64,000 nucleotides of DNA from JBAOHV01 sp963714875 (GTDB lineage: Bacteria > Actinomycetota > Acidimicrobiia > Acidimicrobiales > Microtrichaceae). A program made the position numbers and the translations under genes. Location: positions 620,001-684,000 of the forward strand of contig CAVQQI010000011.1 in assembly GCA_963714875.1 (NCBI GenBank), read 5' to 3'. The notes below the pieces were generated by a model. That model ran no database searches. It saw only the letters and a list, made by a program, of their open reading frames with translations, and had not been told where the DNA came from. Shown in pieces: positions 28,941-37,846 of the stretch; the stretch's first letter is position 1, and every line of letters begins with the position of its first letter.

Positions 28941-30095
28941 CTACTCGAACAGCGATGCGTCCGCGCTGCGGTAGGCAGCGGTGGGTGCCACCAGACCCAG
29001 GTGGTGCCACGCAGCGGTCGTCGCAACCCGCCCACGCGGGGTGCGCATCAACAGCCCCTGCTGGATCAGATAGGGCTCGTAGACGTCCTCGACGGTCTCG
29101 GTGGGTTCCGAGACCGCTATGGCCAGGGTCGACAAGCCCGACAGGGCCTCCGCCGAACCGCTCGCACAACGACGACAGGATCGACCGGTCGAGCTTGTCC
29201 AGACCCAGCGAGTCGATGCCGAACAGCTCGAGCCCCGCTGCAGCCACCGACGCATCGATGTGTCCGTCGCCCTCCACCTCGGCCACGTCACGAACGCGGC
29301 GCAGCAGCCGGTTGGCGATGCGTGGAGTGCCCCGGGACCGGCGTGCGATCTCGGTGCCGCCGGCGGCGTCGATGTCGGCACCCAGGATCACCGCGGCGCG
29401 CTCGACGATGGAACGAAGGTCGTCGGGTTCGTAGTAGTCGAGCCGGGCGACCAGCCCGAAACGATCGCGCAGCGGTCCGGTGATCAAGCCCGGTGCGGGT
29501 CGTCGCGCCGACCAGGCAGAAGCGAGGCAGGTCGAGTCGGATCGAGCGGGCGGCCGGCCCCTTGCCCAGCACGATGTCGAGCTGGAAGTCCTCCATCGCC
29601 GGGTAGAGCACCTCTTCGACGGATCTCGACAGGCGATGGATCTCGTCGATGAACAAGCACGTCGCCCTCGCCCAGCTTGGTGAGGATGGCCGCCAGGTCG
29701 CCCGGGCGTTCGAGCGCAGGACCCGAGGTGATGTGCAGCGCCACCTCCATCTCGGCTGCCACGATCACCGACAGCGAGGTCTTGCCCAGCCCCGGCGGGC
29801 CGGCGAAGAGGAAGTGGTCCGGCGGCTGCCCGCGGCGACGGGCCGCTTCGAGGATGACCCGGAGGCGCCGCTTCAGCTCGCTCTGACCGACGAACTCATC
29901 GAGCGAGCGCGGCCGCAGCGACGCGATCGGCTCGGTGAGTCCGTCCTGCTCCGATGCACCGCCATGGTCGTCGCCGCCAGCGCCGGCGCCACTCGCGCCG
30001 GCGAGCTGCCCGACAGTCGGCTGTTCGCCGGCCAACTGCTCGGCGGCGAGATCCTCCTCGGTGACCGCCGGGTCGAGGAGCTCGTCGCGCGCCAT
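28941..30095 (-). CDS. ruvB: Holliday junction branch-migration ATPase RuvB, three frameshifts as read
   Basis: Hexameric motor that drives branch migration with RuvA. After an unusual 50-residue acidic/Ala/Gly N-terminal extension come RPRSLDEFVGQ, Walker A GPPGLGKTS, Walker B FIDEIHRL, sensor GATTRTG, the arginine finger region GTPRIANRLLRRVRD, and the C-terminal winged helix (GPVGLSTLAIAV, YEPYLIQQGLL). The frame breaks at about 29655, 29486 and 29134; each is one extra A in a CAAGC context on the plus strand. Removing them gives 383 residues. ATG at 30095 overlaps the ruvA stop by 1 bp. Confidence 0.93.
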
Positions 30096-30691
30096 CAGGC
30101 CGCCGCCAGACGTTGCAGGGCGATGCGCAGCAGCTCGGAGCTCTCACCGTCGTCGGGCAGCTCGGCGAGCGCCCGGCCCACCTCGTCGGCGCCGTAGCCG
30201 AGCGCGGTCAGCGCCTCGCGGACATCGGCTCGCACCGAGGGGCTCCCGGCGACGCTCGGTCCGGGCCCCACGTCCGCCCCGGGGTCCGGGAGTGCCAGAC
30301 GACTCTTCAGCTCGACCAGGAGTCGGGCGGCGGTCTTGCGTCCCACGCCGGGGACCAGGCAGAGCGCGGCGACGTCGTCGGTGGCCAGGACGTGACGCAA
30401 CCCCAGCGGCGAGTGCACCGACAGGATCGCCAGACCGAGCGACGGCCCCACGCCGTGGGTGCCGATCAAGGTCTCGAACACCCGACGCTCCTCGATCGAG
30501 GTGAACCCGTACAGCGTCTCGGCGTCCTCCCGGCGGTGGTGATGCACGTGCAGGAACACCTGGGCACCCGTGTCGCCGACCTCGCCGACCGTCGCCGGGG
30601 TGACCGACACCCGGTAGCCGATGCCGCCGACCTCGACGAGCAACTCCGCGTCGGCCCGGTCCAGGAGTTGGCCGCGCAACGATCCGATCAC
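30095..30691 (-). CDS. ruvA: Holliday junction DNA helicase subunit RuvA
   Basis: Tetrameric junction-binding protein. OB-fold N terminus (MIGSLRGQLL), double helix-hairpin-helix (THGVGPSLGLAILS and LVPGVGRKTAARLLVELK), a flexible linker and the RuvB-binding three-helix domain (EALTALGYGADEVGRAL). 198 residues. GTG start at 30691 overlaps ruvC by 4 bp. Presumably co-transcribed with ruvC and under the same SOS control. Confidence 0.96.
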   Translation of the reverse strand: MIGSLRGQLLDRADAELLVEVGGIGYRVSVTPATVGEVGDTGAQVFLHVHHHRREDAETLYGFTSIEERRVFETLIGTHGVGPSLGLAILSVHSPLGLRHVLATDDVAALCLVPGVGRKTAARLLVELKSRLALPDPGADVGPGPSVAGSPSVRADVREALTALGYGADEVGRALAELPDDGESSELLRIALQRLAAA

Positions 30692-31203
30692 GGACGACCT
30701 CCGGAGGTGGTGGTCGCTGCCGGTCGCCGAACGCCAGCGGTGTGGGCGACGTGGGTGAGCGCCACCGCAGCGGCATCGGCGGCGTCGGGCGGGTCGGGCA
30801 CGACATCGAGGTCCAACAGCAGCTGCACCATGCGCTGCACCTGGGCCTTGTCGGCTCCGCCGAAACCCGCGACGGCGCCCTTGACCTCGTTCGGTGAGTA
30901 CTCGGTGACGTCGATGCCTCGGCCGGCGGCCTCGGCCATGATCACGCCCGATGCCTGGCCGACGCTCATCGCCGTGCGGACGTTCACCTGGAACAGCACC
31001 CGCTCGAGCGCGACCGCGTCCGGCGGGAACTCATCGAGCAGGCCGCGGACGTCGGACCAGAGCTCTGCGAGCCGCCGTGGCACCGTCATGGCCGGATCGG
31101 TGCGGAACACACCGAGCGCGACCGCACGGCTCTGCCCGCGGGACACCCTCACCACGCAGTAGCCGCAGCGCGACAGGCCCGGATCCACGCCGAGGACGAA
31201 CAC
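30688..31203 (-). CDS. ruvC: Crossover junction endodeoxyribonuclease RuvC
   Basis: Resolves Holliday junctions. 171 residues with the catalytic acids: GVDPGLSRCGY (Asp), AVALERVLF (Glu), and DAADAAAVALTH near the end (Asp pair). GTG at 31203 gives the canonical N terminus and places a LexA box exactly over the start. Head of the ruvC-ruvA-ruvB run; yebC, its usual upstream neighbour, is separated here by a plus-strand ABC exporter. Confidence 0.95.
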   Translation of the reverse strand: MFVLGVDPGLSRCGYCVVRVSRGQSRAVALGVFRTDPAMTVPRRLAELWSDVRGLLDEFPPDAVALERVLFQVNVRTAMSVGQASGVIMAEAAGRGIDVTEYSPNEVKGAVAGFGGADKAQVQRMVQLLLDLDVVPDPPDAADAAAVALTHVAHTAGVRRPAATTTSGGRP

Positions 31204-31210
31204 AGGTTCG
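31197..31210 (-). promoter_or_regulatory. LexA (SOS) box over the ruvC start codon
   Basis: A perfect CGAAC-N4-GTTCG palindrome spans 31197-31210, including the GTG start (31201-31203). LexA bound here would block initiation or early elongation of ruvCAB. It is also 80 bp upstream of the divergent ABC ATPase gene start at 31290. Confidence 0.85.
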
Positions 31211-31289
31211 ATCGTAGCGGTCCGATCTCCTCCGGTGGGCGACCCTCGGCGCGGGTCAAGAACTGGCCGGTCAGGCCGATAGATCCAGG

Positions 31290-32462
31290 ATGCCCACAGC
31301 TGCTCCTCTCCCCGACACCGACCCACTGGTCACACTCGGGAACGTCTCGCACCGATTCGGCGACACTCTGGCGCTGTCGTCGCTGAGCTTCGAGGTGCCC
31401 CGCAACCGGATCACCGTGCTGCTGGGGCCCAACGGTGCCGGGAAGACCACTGCGTTCCGCGCCATCACCGGTGCACTGGTTCCTGCGGCCGGCAGGGTCA
31501 CCACCTTCGGACTGGACCCCGACACCGAGGGCCACCTGGTGCGGCCACGCTGCGGCGTGGTGTCGGCCAATCCGGCGCTGTACGACCGGCTGACGGGCTA
31601 CGACAACCTGGCCTACTCCGCCGAGCTCTACGGCATGACCGGACCGTTGCGCCCCACCATCGCCGCCGCCGCGCAGCGCTTCGGCATCGCGGACGCCCTC
31701 GATGACGCGGTCGGCGGCTACTCGACGGGCATGAAGACCCGGCTCGCCCTGGCACGGTCGATCCTTCACCGACCCGAGCTGCTGCTGTTCGACGAACCGA
31801 CCTCGGGGCTCGACCCGGAGTCCGCCCACGCCGTGCTCGAACTGATCCGCGAGATGACCGCAGAGGGGCGCACGGTGGTCATGTGCACCCACCTGTTGTC
31901 CGAGGCCGAAGGCCTGGCCGACCACGTGGTGATGATGGAGGGCGGCACCGCCATGATCGCCGGCACGCCCGATGACCTGACCCGACAGTTCTGGCCCAAC
32001 CCGATCGTGCGGCTGGCCGCCGAGGAGGGCCAGGTGCTCGACCGGGTGTCCAGCTGGCCCGGCGTCGCCGCCTACCGACGCGATCCGGGCGGGGCACGCC
32101 TCGAGATGGACGATCTCTCGCGCCTGCCGGACCTGGTCGCCGCGCTCGTCGCTGACGGGGCGCGCCTCACCCGGGTCGAGCCGCACGTGCCGACCCTGGA
32201 GGACCTCTACTTCACCATCCGACGTCAGGCGGGCGGCTCCACCGCGGGCCCGGGCCGCGACGTCGACGCCGGAACGAACGAAGCACTGCCGGACCAGCTC
32301 TCACGGGGTGGAGGCCGCAGGATGTTGGAGCCGGTCGCCGCTCGGTGGGGCGCGGCCACGACGACACCACCGCTGTGGGCGGGTGACCGCAGCCCGCTCG
32401 AACCGGCCCCCGCCACCGCCGAGGAGATCGCACCACTCCACGACGGGGAGGGTCGGAGATGA
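31290..32462 (+). CDS. ABC exporter ATP-binding protein
   Basis: 390 residues. Walker A GPNGAGKTT near 46-54, Q loop, signature YSTGMKTRLALARS (variant of LSGGQ, common in ABC-2 exporters), Walker B LLLFDEPTSGLD and an H-loop (MCTHLLSEAEGLADHV). After the ATPase domain there is a regulatory region as in drug/polysaccharide exporters, then a 70-residue disordered tail. ATG at 31290. The permease gene overlaps its stop by 4 bp. Substrate unknown. Confidence 0.92.
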   Translation: MPTAAPLPDTDPLVTLGNVSHRFGDTLALSSLSFEVPRNRITVLLGPNGAGKTTAFRAITGALVPAAGRVTTFGLDPDTEGHLVRPRCGVVSANPALYDRLTGYDNLAYSAELYGMTGPLRPTIAAAAQRFGIADALDDAVGGYSTGMKTRLALARSILHRPELLLFDEPTSGLDPESAHAVLELIREMTAEGRTVVMCTHLLSEAEGLADHVVMMEGGTAMIAGTPDDLTRQFWPNPIVRLAAEEGQVLDRVSSWPGVAAYRRDPGGARLEMDDLSRLPDLVAALVADGARLTRVEPHVPTLEDLYFTIRRQAGGSTAGPGRDVDAGTNEALPDQLSRGGGRRMLEPVAARWGAATTTPPLWAGDRSPLEPAPATAEEIAPLHDGEGRR

Positions 32463-33364
32463 GCACCCTCGACCCCTCGGTCGGAACCGGGCCACCGTCC
32501 GTCGCCCCCGCCTCCGAGCGCACGCGCACTGCGGCATCCACGTTCGACCCCCACCGGATGTGGGTGGTCGCCCGCACCGAGCTGCGCCAACTGCTGCTGT
32601 CCAAGGACTACTGGATGCCGATGGTGGCGCTCGGCGCGATCTTCTTCATGATCCTGCCGGCGTTCCTGCTGCTGGTCATCACCCGGGTGGGTGACATCTC
32701 GATGGTGCAGCAGGCGTCCCAGGCGCTCAGCGTGCTCCCCGAAGCGGCCCAGAGCCGGATCCAGGGCACCAGCCCACAGGCCAGGACCTCGTACGCCCTG
32801 GCGGTGTACCTGTTCGCACCCATCGCCGTGGTGGTACCCCTCACCATCTCCACCGCAGTGGGCGCGGCATCCCTGGTGGGCGAGCGCGAACGTGGCACCG
32901 GGGAGTTCCTGGCCCACTCCCCCGCGTCGGTCCGAGAGATCTACATGGGCAAGATCCTGGCGAGCTTCGTCCCCGGCTACCTGACCACACTCGTCGGATT
33001 CGGCACCTACTCGCTGGTGGTGAACCTGATCGTCGGACCCGAGGCCGGTGGCTGGTTCTTCCCGACCACCGAGTGGCTCATCATGATGCTCTGGATCCTG
33101 CCGCCGTTCCTGCTGCTCACGCTGTCACTGGTGCTGCGGCTGTCGGCCCGGGTCCGGTCCACCGCCGCGGCCCAGCAGGCGTCGGGGCTGATCACGCTGC
33201 CGCTCATCGCAGTCGCCTACGGCCAGGCGAGCGGCACCCTGATGGGCGCCAACACCTCGACCGCCTGGGTCCTGGGCGCAGCAGCCTGGGCGCTGGCCAT
33301 CATCAGCTTGTTCCGCGGCGTCCGATCGGTGACCCGCAACCGGCTCCTCGGCGTCGCCCAGTAG
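32459..33364 (+). CDS. ABC-2 type exporter permease
   Basis: 301 residues with about six membrane segments; the first starts near residue 55 after LSKDYWMP. ASLVGERERGTGEFLAHSPASVREIYMGK is the ABC-2 (NatB-like) E-loop that couples to the ATPase. Translationally coupled to the upstream ATPase gene; together they form a two-gene exporter inserted between ruvC and yebC on the opposite strand. Confidence 0.9.
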   Translation: MSTLDPSVGTGPPSVAPASERTRTAASTFDPHRMWVVARTELRQLLLSKDYWMPMVALGAIFFMILPAFLLLVITRVGDISMVQQASQALSVLPEAAQSRIQGTSPQARTSYALAVYLFAPIAVVVPLTISTAVGAASLVGERERGTGEFLAHSPASVREIYMGKILASFVPGYLTTLVGFGTYSLVVNLIVGPEAGGWFFPTTEWLIMMLWILPPFLLLTLSLVLRLSARVRSTAAAQQASGLITLPLIAVAYGQASGTLMGANTSTAWVLGAAAWALAIISLFRGVRSVTRNRLLGVAQ

Positions 33365-33396
33365 CCGCGGAGCGCTGCTGCGCCCCACCGGCAGGA

Positions 33397-34146
33397 TCAG
33401 GCGTCGAGCTCGGCGAGCACCGACTCGGGGATGTCGAAGTTGGCGTGCACCGCCTGCACGTCGTCGTGCTCATCCAGCGCGTCGATCAGCCGCAGGATCG
33501 GCTTGACCACCTCGGCCGAGTCGAGCTCGACCAACGACGTCGGCAGCATCGTCACGTCCGACGAGGTGACCTCGATGCCCGCGTCCTCGATGGCATGGCG
33601 CACCGCGGCGGTCAGGGCCGCGTCGCACACCACCGTCCACGAGTCGCCCTCGGCACGGATGTCCTCGGCCCCCGCATCGAGCGCGACCAGCATCACATCG
33701 TCCTCCTCGACCGAGGACGGCACGTGGATGATGCCCTTGCGCTCGAACTGCCAAGCGACCGAACCCGGCTCGGCGATCGACCCGCCGAGCTTGGAGAAGA
33801 TCGTGCGGATCTCGGGGCCGGTGCGGTTGCGGTTGTCGGTCAGGCCCTCGACGTAGACCGCTACACCGTGGGGTGCGTAGCCCTCGTAGTTGACCTCTTC
33901 GTAGGTGACGCCCTCGAGCTCGCCGGTCCCACGCTTGATGGCACGTTCGATGGTGTCGAGCGGCACCGAGGCGTCACGCGCCTTCTGGTACATCGTGCGC
34001 AGCGTCGGATTCATGTCGGGATCGCCGCCACCGTCCTTGGCAGCCACCTCGACCTGGCGGATCAGCTTGGCGAACAGCTTGCCGCGCTTGGCATCCGTCG
34101 CACCCTTCTTGTGCTTGATCGTCGCCCATTTGGAGTGGCCCGACAT
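33397..34146 (-). CDS. yebC: YebC/PmpR family protein
   Basis: 249 residues beginning MSGHSKWATIKHKKGATDAKRGKLF, so the start is certain (ATG 34146, GGAGA upstream). Family members act as DNA-binding regulators or as translation factors relieving polyproline stalls; the proline-rich proteins encoded here make the latter role relevant, though this is inference. Lies between pdxT and ruvC as in mycobacteria. Confidence 0.95.
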   Translation of the reverse strand: MSGHSKWATIKHKKGATDAKRGKLFAKLIRQVEVAAKDGGGDPDMNPTLRTMYQKARDASVPLDTIERAIKRGTGELEGVTYEEVNYEGYAPHGVAVYVEGLTDNRNRTGPEIRTIFSKLGGSIAEPGSVAWQFERKGIIHVPSSVEEDDVMLVALDAGAEDIRAEGDSWTVVCDAALTAAVRHAIEDAGIEVTSSDVTMLPTSLVELDSAEVVKPILRLIDALDEHDDVQAVHANFDIPESVLAELDA

Positions 34147-34212
34147 GTTGGTCTCCGTTCGTTCGTCGCCCGATCCCGCCCGGCTGTCGACCTGCGGCTG
34201 CCCGGGTACTGC

Positions 34213-34793
34213 CTAGTGGGTCAGGAACAGTTCGTGCACACGAGGATCGCCCGCCAGCTCGGGATGGAAGATCGACACCATGATCGCACCCTGGACCACC
34301 AGCGCGGGGTGGTCATCGATGGTCGCCAGCACCTCGACACCCTCGCCGACCTCCTCGATCACCGGGGCCCGGATGCACACCGCACGGAACCCGGGGCCGT
34401 CCATGCCGGAGATGTCGACCTGCTCGGTGAACGAGTCGACCTGGCGGCCGAAGCCGTTGCGTCGGGTGACGATGTCGATCGCGCCCAGGCAGTGCTGGTC
34501 GGCCCGACCGTCGCGGATCGGCGCGTCGACAACAGGATCGCTCCCGCGCAGGTCCCCAGGACCGGGGAACCCCCGTGGACGAACTCGCGCAGCGGTTCCA
34601 GCAGGCCACTGCGCTCGGCCAGCATCGACATGGTGGTCGACTCGCCCCCAGGGATCACGAGGCGAGCGAGGCCGTCCAGCTGTTCAGCGCGGCGGACCTG
34701 GACCACCTGCTGACCGAGGGATTCGAGGATCTCCTGGTGCAGCGCGAACGCTCCCTGCAGCGCCAGGACGCCAGTGGTCCCCGCGTGGCTCAC
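34213..34793 (-). CDS. pdxT: Pyridoxal 5'-phosphate synthase glutaminase subunit, frameshifted as read
   Basis: Supplies ammonia from glutamine to PdxS. GVLALQGAFALHQ start, IPGGESTTM oxyanion region, nucleophile Cys in LGTCAGAILL, and the His-Glu pair in IFHPEL near the end. The frame breaks at about 34529 where one base appears missing; the other frame then reads DAPIRDGRADQHCLGAIDIV as expected. Restored length 193. GTG at 34793 overlaps the pdxS stop by 4 bp; a TTG one codon earlier is less likely. Confidence 0.93.
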
Positions 34794-35704
34794 CAACCGC
34801 GGTCGGCCAACTTGAGGTCCAGGTCGTCCATGCCGATCCCGGTCATCGGGGCTCCCAGCCCGCGACTCACCTTTGCCAGGATGTCGGCGTCCATGTAGTT
34901 GGTGGTGGCCTCGACGATGGCCTTGGCGCGAGGTGCGGGGTCATCGGACTTGAAGATCCCCGAGCCGACGAACACGGCCTCGGCACCCAGCTGCATGGCG
35001 AGCGCCGCGTCAGCAGGTGTGGCGATCCCGCCCGCGCAGAACAGCGGCACCGGCAGCTTGCCGGTCACCGCGATCTCCTGCACGAGCGGCAGCGGCGCAC
35101 GTAGCTGCTTGGCCCACTCGAAGCGCTCCGCTGCATCGGCCTGCGTGAGCTTGCGGATGTCGCCGGTGATCGCACGCAGGTGCCGCACCGCCTCGACGAT
35201 GTTGCCCGTGCCCGCCTCGCCCTTGGAGCGGATCATGCACGCACCCTCGGAGATGCGTCGAAGAGCTTCGCCCAGGTTCGTCGCGCCGCAGACGAACGGC
35301 ACGGTGAACTCCCACTTGTCGATGTGGTGCGCCTCGTCTGCCGGGCTGAGCACCTCGGACTCATCGACGTAGTCCACCCCGAGCGCCTGGAGGATCTGCG
35401 CCTCGACGAAGTGGCCGATGCGGGCCTTGGCCATGACCGGGATGGTGACGGCCTCCTGGATCCCCTGGATCATCTCGGGGTCGCTCATGCGTGCCACGCC
35501 GCCGTCGACGCGGATGTCGGCGGGAACCCGCTCCAGCGCCATGACCGCGCACGCACCTGCGTCCTCGGCGATCCTGGCCTGTTCGGGGTTGACCACGTCC
35601 ATGATGACGCCACCCTTGAACATCTCTGCGAGACCCCGCTTGACCAGCTGTGAACCGGTCTCGTGGGCGCTCGTCGTCGAGAAAGGAGTGTCGGGGGAAG
35701 CCAT
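34790..35704 (-). CDS. pdxS: Pyridoxal 5'-phosphate synthase subunit PdxS
   Basis: Builds PLP from ribose 5-phosphate, glyceraldehyde 3-phosphate and ammonia. (beta/alpha)8 barrel, 304 residues: KRGLAEMFKGGVIMDV, ARMSDP, VMAKARIGHFVEAQ, DYVDESEVLSPAD (catalytic Lys regions) and VPFVCGATNLGEALRRI. Near-universal sequence, so certain. ATG at 35704; followed directly by pdxT. Confidence 0.97.
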   Translation of the reverse strand: MASPDTPFSTTSAHETGSQLVKRGLAEMFKGGVIMDVVNPEQARIAEDAGACAVMALERVPADIRVDGGVARMSDPEMIQGIQEAVTIPVMAKARIGHFVEAQILQALGVDYVDESEVLSPADEAHHIDKWEFTVPFVCGATNLGEALRRISEGACMIRSKGEAGTGNIVEAVRHLRAITGDIRKLTQADAAERFEWAKQLRAPLPLVQEIAVTGKLPVPLFCAGGIATPADAALAMQLGAEAVFVGSGIFKSDDPAPRAKAIVEATTNYMDADILAKVSRGLGAPMTGIGMDDLDLKLADRGW

Positions 35705-35747
35705 GGGTTGAGTCTACCGATGCAGGTCCGGGCGACAGGAAGCGGGT

Positions 35748-36944
35748 TCAGCCCTCGAGCAGGGTCGCTGCCCGGTCGGCGTCGAACAGGCGAGGCCCCG
35801 ACTCCGGCGACGGCAGCTCGACCCAGGTGGTGCCGGGGGTCAGCAGGATCGGCTGACCGTCAGCGAGCGACAGCTGCCACGGTCGGGAGATCTCGGTCCG
35901 ATCCCAGCGACCTTCGATCATCCGGCCCTGTGTGAACACCCACGCCGTGCCACTGCCGATGGTCTGTGCTTCGGGCGAGAGCCGGTCGGCGGACGAGGTC
36001 GTGTACGGGGTGGCGAGCACCACGACGTTGGTCGGTGCGATTCGAGCGCCGTCCTGGGTCACCTGAGGGCGCAGGTTCGCCCACCGCAGCCACGTCGACG
36101 ACTCCGGAGACCAGACGTAGGTCGACGGCGAGGACCCCACCGAGAGATCGAACCCTGCCACCGGCACGCCGCCGGGGTCGGCACCTTCGGCGAGGTAGCC
36201 GAACAGCGGCGCCGGCACCGCAGGGGGCTCATCTGCGTAGGAGTAGAGCCTCGGCACGTCGGCCACCAGGTTGTGCGGTGCCTTCTTGGTCCGGGTCCGC
36301 GAGTAGGCGCCGCTCGTCTGATCCGGGTTGAGGCTCTGGATCCACGGCGTCGAGTTCATGATGCGGGTGACGGTCGGGTTGCCGCCGGACCACGCAACGA
36401 GCGGGCGGCCGAACATGGCCAGCAGGTCCGGGTCGCTGGTGCGCGCCGAACGGATCGGACCCAGCTCCTCGGGCTCCTGTGAGTGCACGACCGCCATGAA
36501 GCGGCTGATGCCCTCGACCTGCAGCTCGATGACCACGTCCGCGCGGTCCAGACCGATCTGTGGCATCGCCGCGGGGTCGTTGTCGATCTTGCCCACCAGC
36601 GCCGGTCGGTTCAGGCGATCGACCGCGGCGCCGTCGGTGGCGTCGACCTCCAACCCTGTCAGCGGAGCGACGGGACCCGGCTGGTCCGCAACGGTCGTGG
36701 TGGTGCTGGTGGAGGTGGTGGTCGTCGTCGTTGTCGCAGCAGGCTCGTCCTCGCCACGTGTGAGTGCGAACACGACCCCGCCGACGACCACCAGCACCAG
36801 CAGCGCGCCACCGGCGATCAGGCCGAGTCGGCGGCGACGAGCGTCGTCGCCGGCCGCGCGTCGGCCATCTCGTCGAACGACCTGGACCTCGTCATCGGGC
36901 GAGCCCGCAGTCGGTTCCACGCCCTCACCGTCTGCTCCGCTCAC
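35748..36944 (-). CDS. DUF3048 domain-containing membrane-anchored protein
   Basis: 398 residues: cytoplasmic arginine-rich N terminus, one membrane helix (about 41-62), a threonine/serine run, then the DUF3048 pair of domains: APLTGL, RPALVGKIDNDPAAMPQIGLDRAD, HSQEPEELGPIRSARTSD, then TYTTS-like C-terminal half ending with WVFTQGRMIEGRW. Related to YerB of Bacillus, of unknown biochemical function. GTG start at 36944. Positioned outside the membrane next to the PIM synthesis genes; a cell-envelope role is inference. Confidence 0.85.
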   Translation of the reverse strand: MSGADGEGVEPTAGSPDDEVQVVRRDGRRAAGDDARRRRLGLIAGGALLVLVVVGGVVFALTRGEDEPAATTTTTTTSTSTTTTVADQPGPVAPLTGLEVDATDGAAVDRLNRPALVGKIDNDPAAMPQIGLDRADVVIELQVEGISRFMAVVHSQEPEELGPIRSARTSDPDLLAMFGRPLVAWSGGNPTVTRIMNSTPWIQSLNPDQTSGAYSRTRTKKAPHNLVADVPRLYSYADEPPAVPAPLFGYLAEGADPGGVPVAGFDLSVGSSPSTYVWSPESSTWLRWANLRPQVTQDGARIAPTNVVVLATPYTTSSADRLSPEAQTIGSGTAWVFTQGRMIEGRWDRTEISRPWQLSLADGQPILLTPGTTWVELPSPESGPRLFDADRAATLLEG

Positions 36945-37024
36945 AGCTCACCCTCGACCGTTCGTCCGTACCGGCCTCACCGGACGAGCGCGACCACATC
37001 GGCGCTCGCCGTTTCAGCGTAGGT

Positions 37025-37789
37025 TCAGAGCTCTGCGAGCACAGCGATACGCAGCGACAACGGTTGGAGCTCGCCGGTCGGCTCGCCACCGGCGGACGGC
37101 ACCGCAGGGGCGAGCCACAACGGGGCCGTGACCGGAGGGACGTCCTGCAGTTCGGTGCCGTGTTCGGCCATGGTCGACAGCGCCGACATGAGCCCCGGTG
37201 GATACCGGGTCAGGTCGACCGCTGCCAGGTCGGACAGCACCGAACGCTGCTCCCCCAGATGCGATGCGAGCGTCTTGTGCGCCCTCGGCGAGGAGCCCAG
37301 CAGGGCCAGCACCGTGGTGCTGTAGCGGGCGGACCCGTCCTTCACCCGGCCCAGGAGGTTGGCGAGCACACCTTCGAGCTCCAGGCGGTCCAGTCGGTCG
37401 ACCAGCGCGGTGGTGAGCAGGATCTGGGGTTGTCCATGACCCACAGCGACCGCGGCGTTCATCGCCGATGAGTCGACCAGCGCCACGTCGGGCCCGGCGA
37501 CACCGCTGGTGACGCCCAGCCCTTCGAGCAGGTTCTCGAGTCGGGGCTGGCTCCCGGGGTCCAGCGGGGTCGAGGGCACCGAGGCCAGCACGAGCTGCGG
37601 CGCCGAGGCGATCCGAGCGCGGATGGCGACGACCCAACCGACAGCGAGCAGCACTCCGACGATCACACCGATGGCGGGCTGCACGAACACCAGCAGCACA
37701 CCGATGATCGCCGCAGGCACCAGGCCGGCGAACGTGGCATTGCGCTCGAGCCGGTCGGCGGCCTCGTCGAGGGACGGCTGGGTCTGCAT
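37025..37789 (-). CDS. M48-like membrane protein lacking the HExxH zinc motif
   Basis: 254 residues. Two or more N-terminal hydrophobic segments (FAGLVPAAIIGVLLVFV, GVIVGVLLAVGWVVAI), then SAMNAAVAVGHGQPQILLTTALVDRLDRLELEGVLANLLGRVKDGSA. This follows the HtpX/Ste24 pattern, in which a helix with HELxH comes after LDRDELEAVLA, but both zinc histidines and the catalytic Glu are replaced (ANLLGR). A non-catalytic M48 relative is the best reading. ATG at 37789; GTG at 37792 also possible. It occupies the place of the Nudix gene between pdxS and pimA in mycobacteria. Confidence 0.6.
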   Translation of the reverse strand: MQTQPSLDEAADRLERNATFAGLVPAAIIGVLLVFVQPAIGVIVGVLLAVGWVVAIRARIASAPQLVLASVPSTPLDPGSQPRLENLLEGLGVTSGVAGPDVALVDSSAMNAAVAVGHGQPQILLTTALVDRLDRLELEGVLANLLGRVKDGSARYSTTVLALLGSSPRAHKTLASHLGEQRSVLSDLAAVDLTRYPPGLMSALSTMAEHGTELQDVPPVTAPLWLAPAVPSAGGEPTGELQPLSLRIAVLAEL

Positions 37790-37846
37790 CACGTTCAGGT
37801 TACTCCTGGGCGGGGCCGACGACGTGAACCACGCTCGGGCCCGGGT

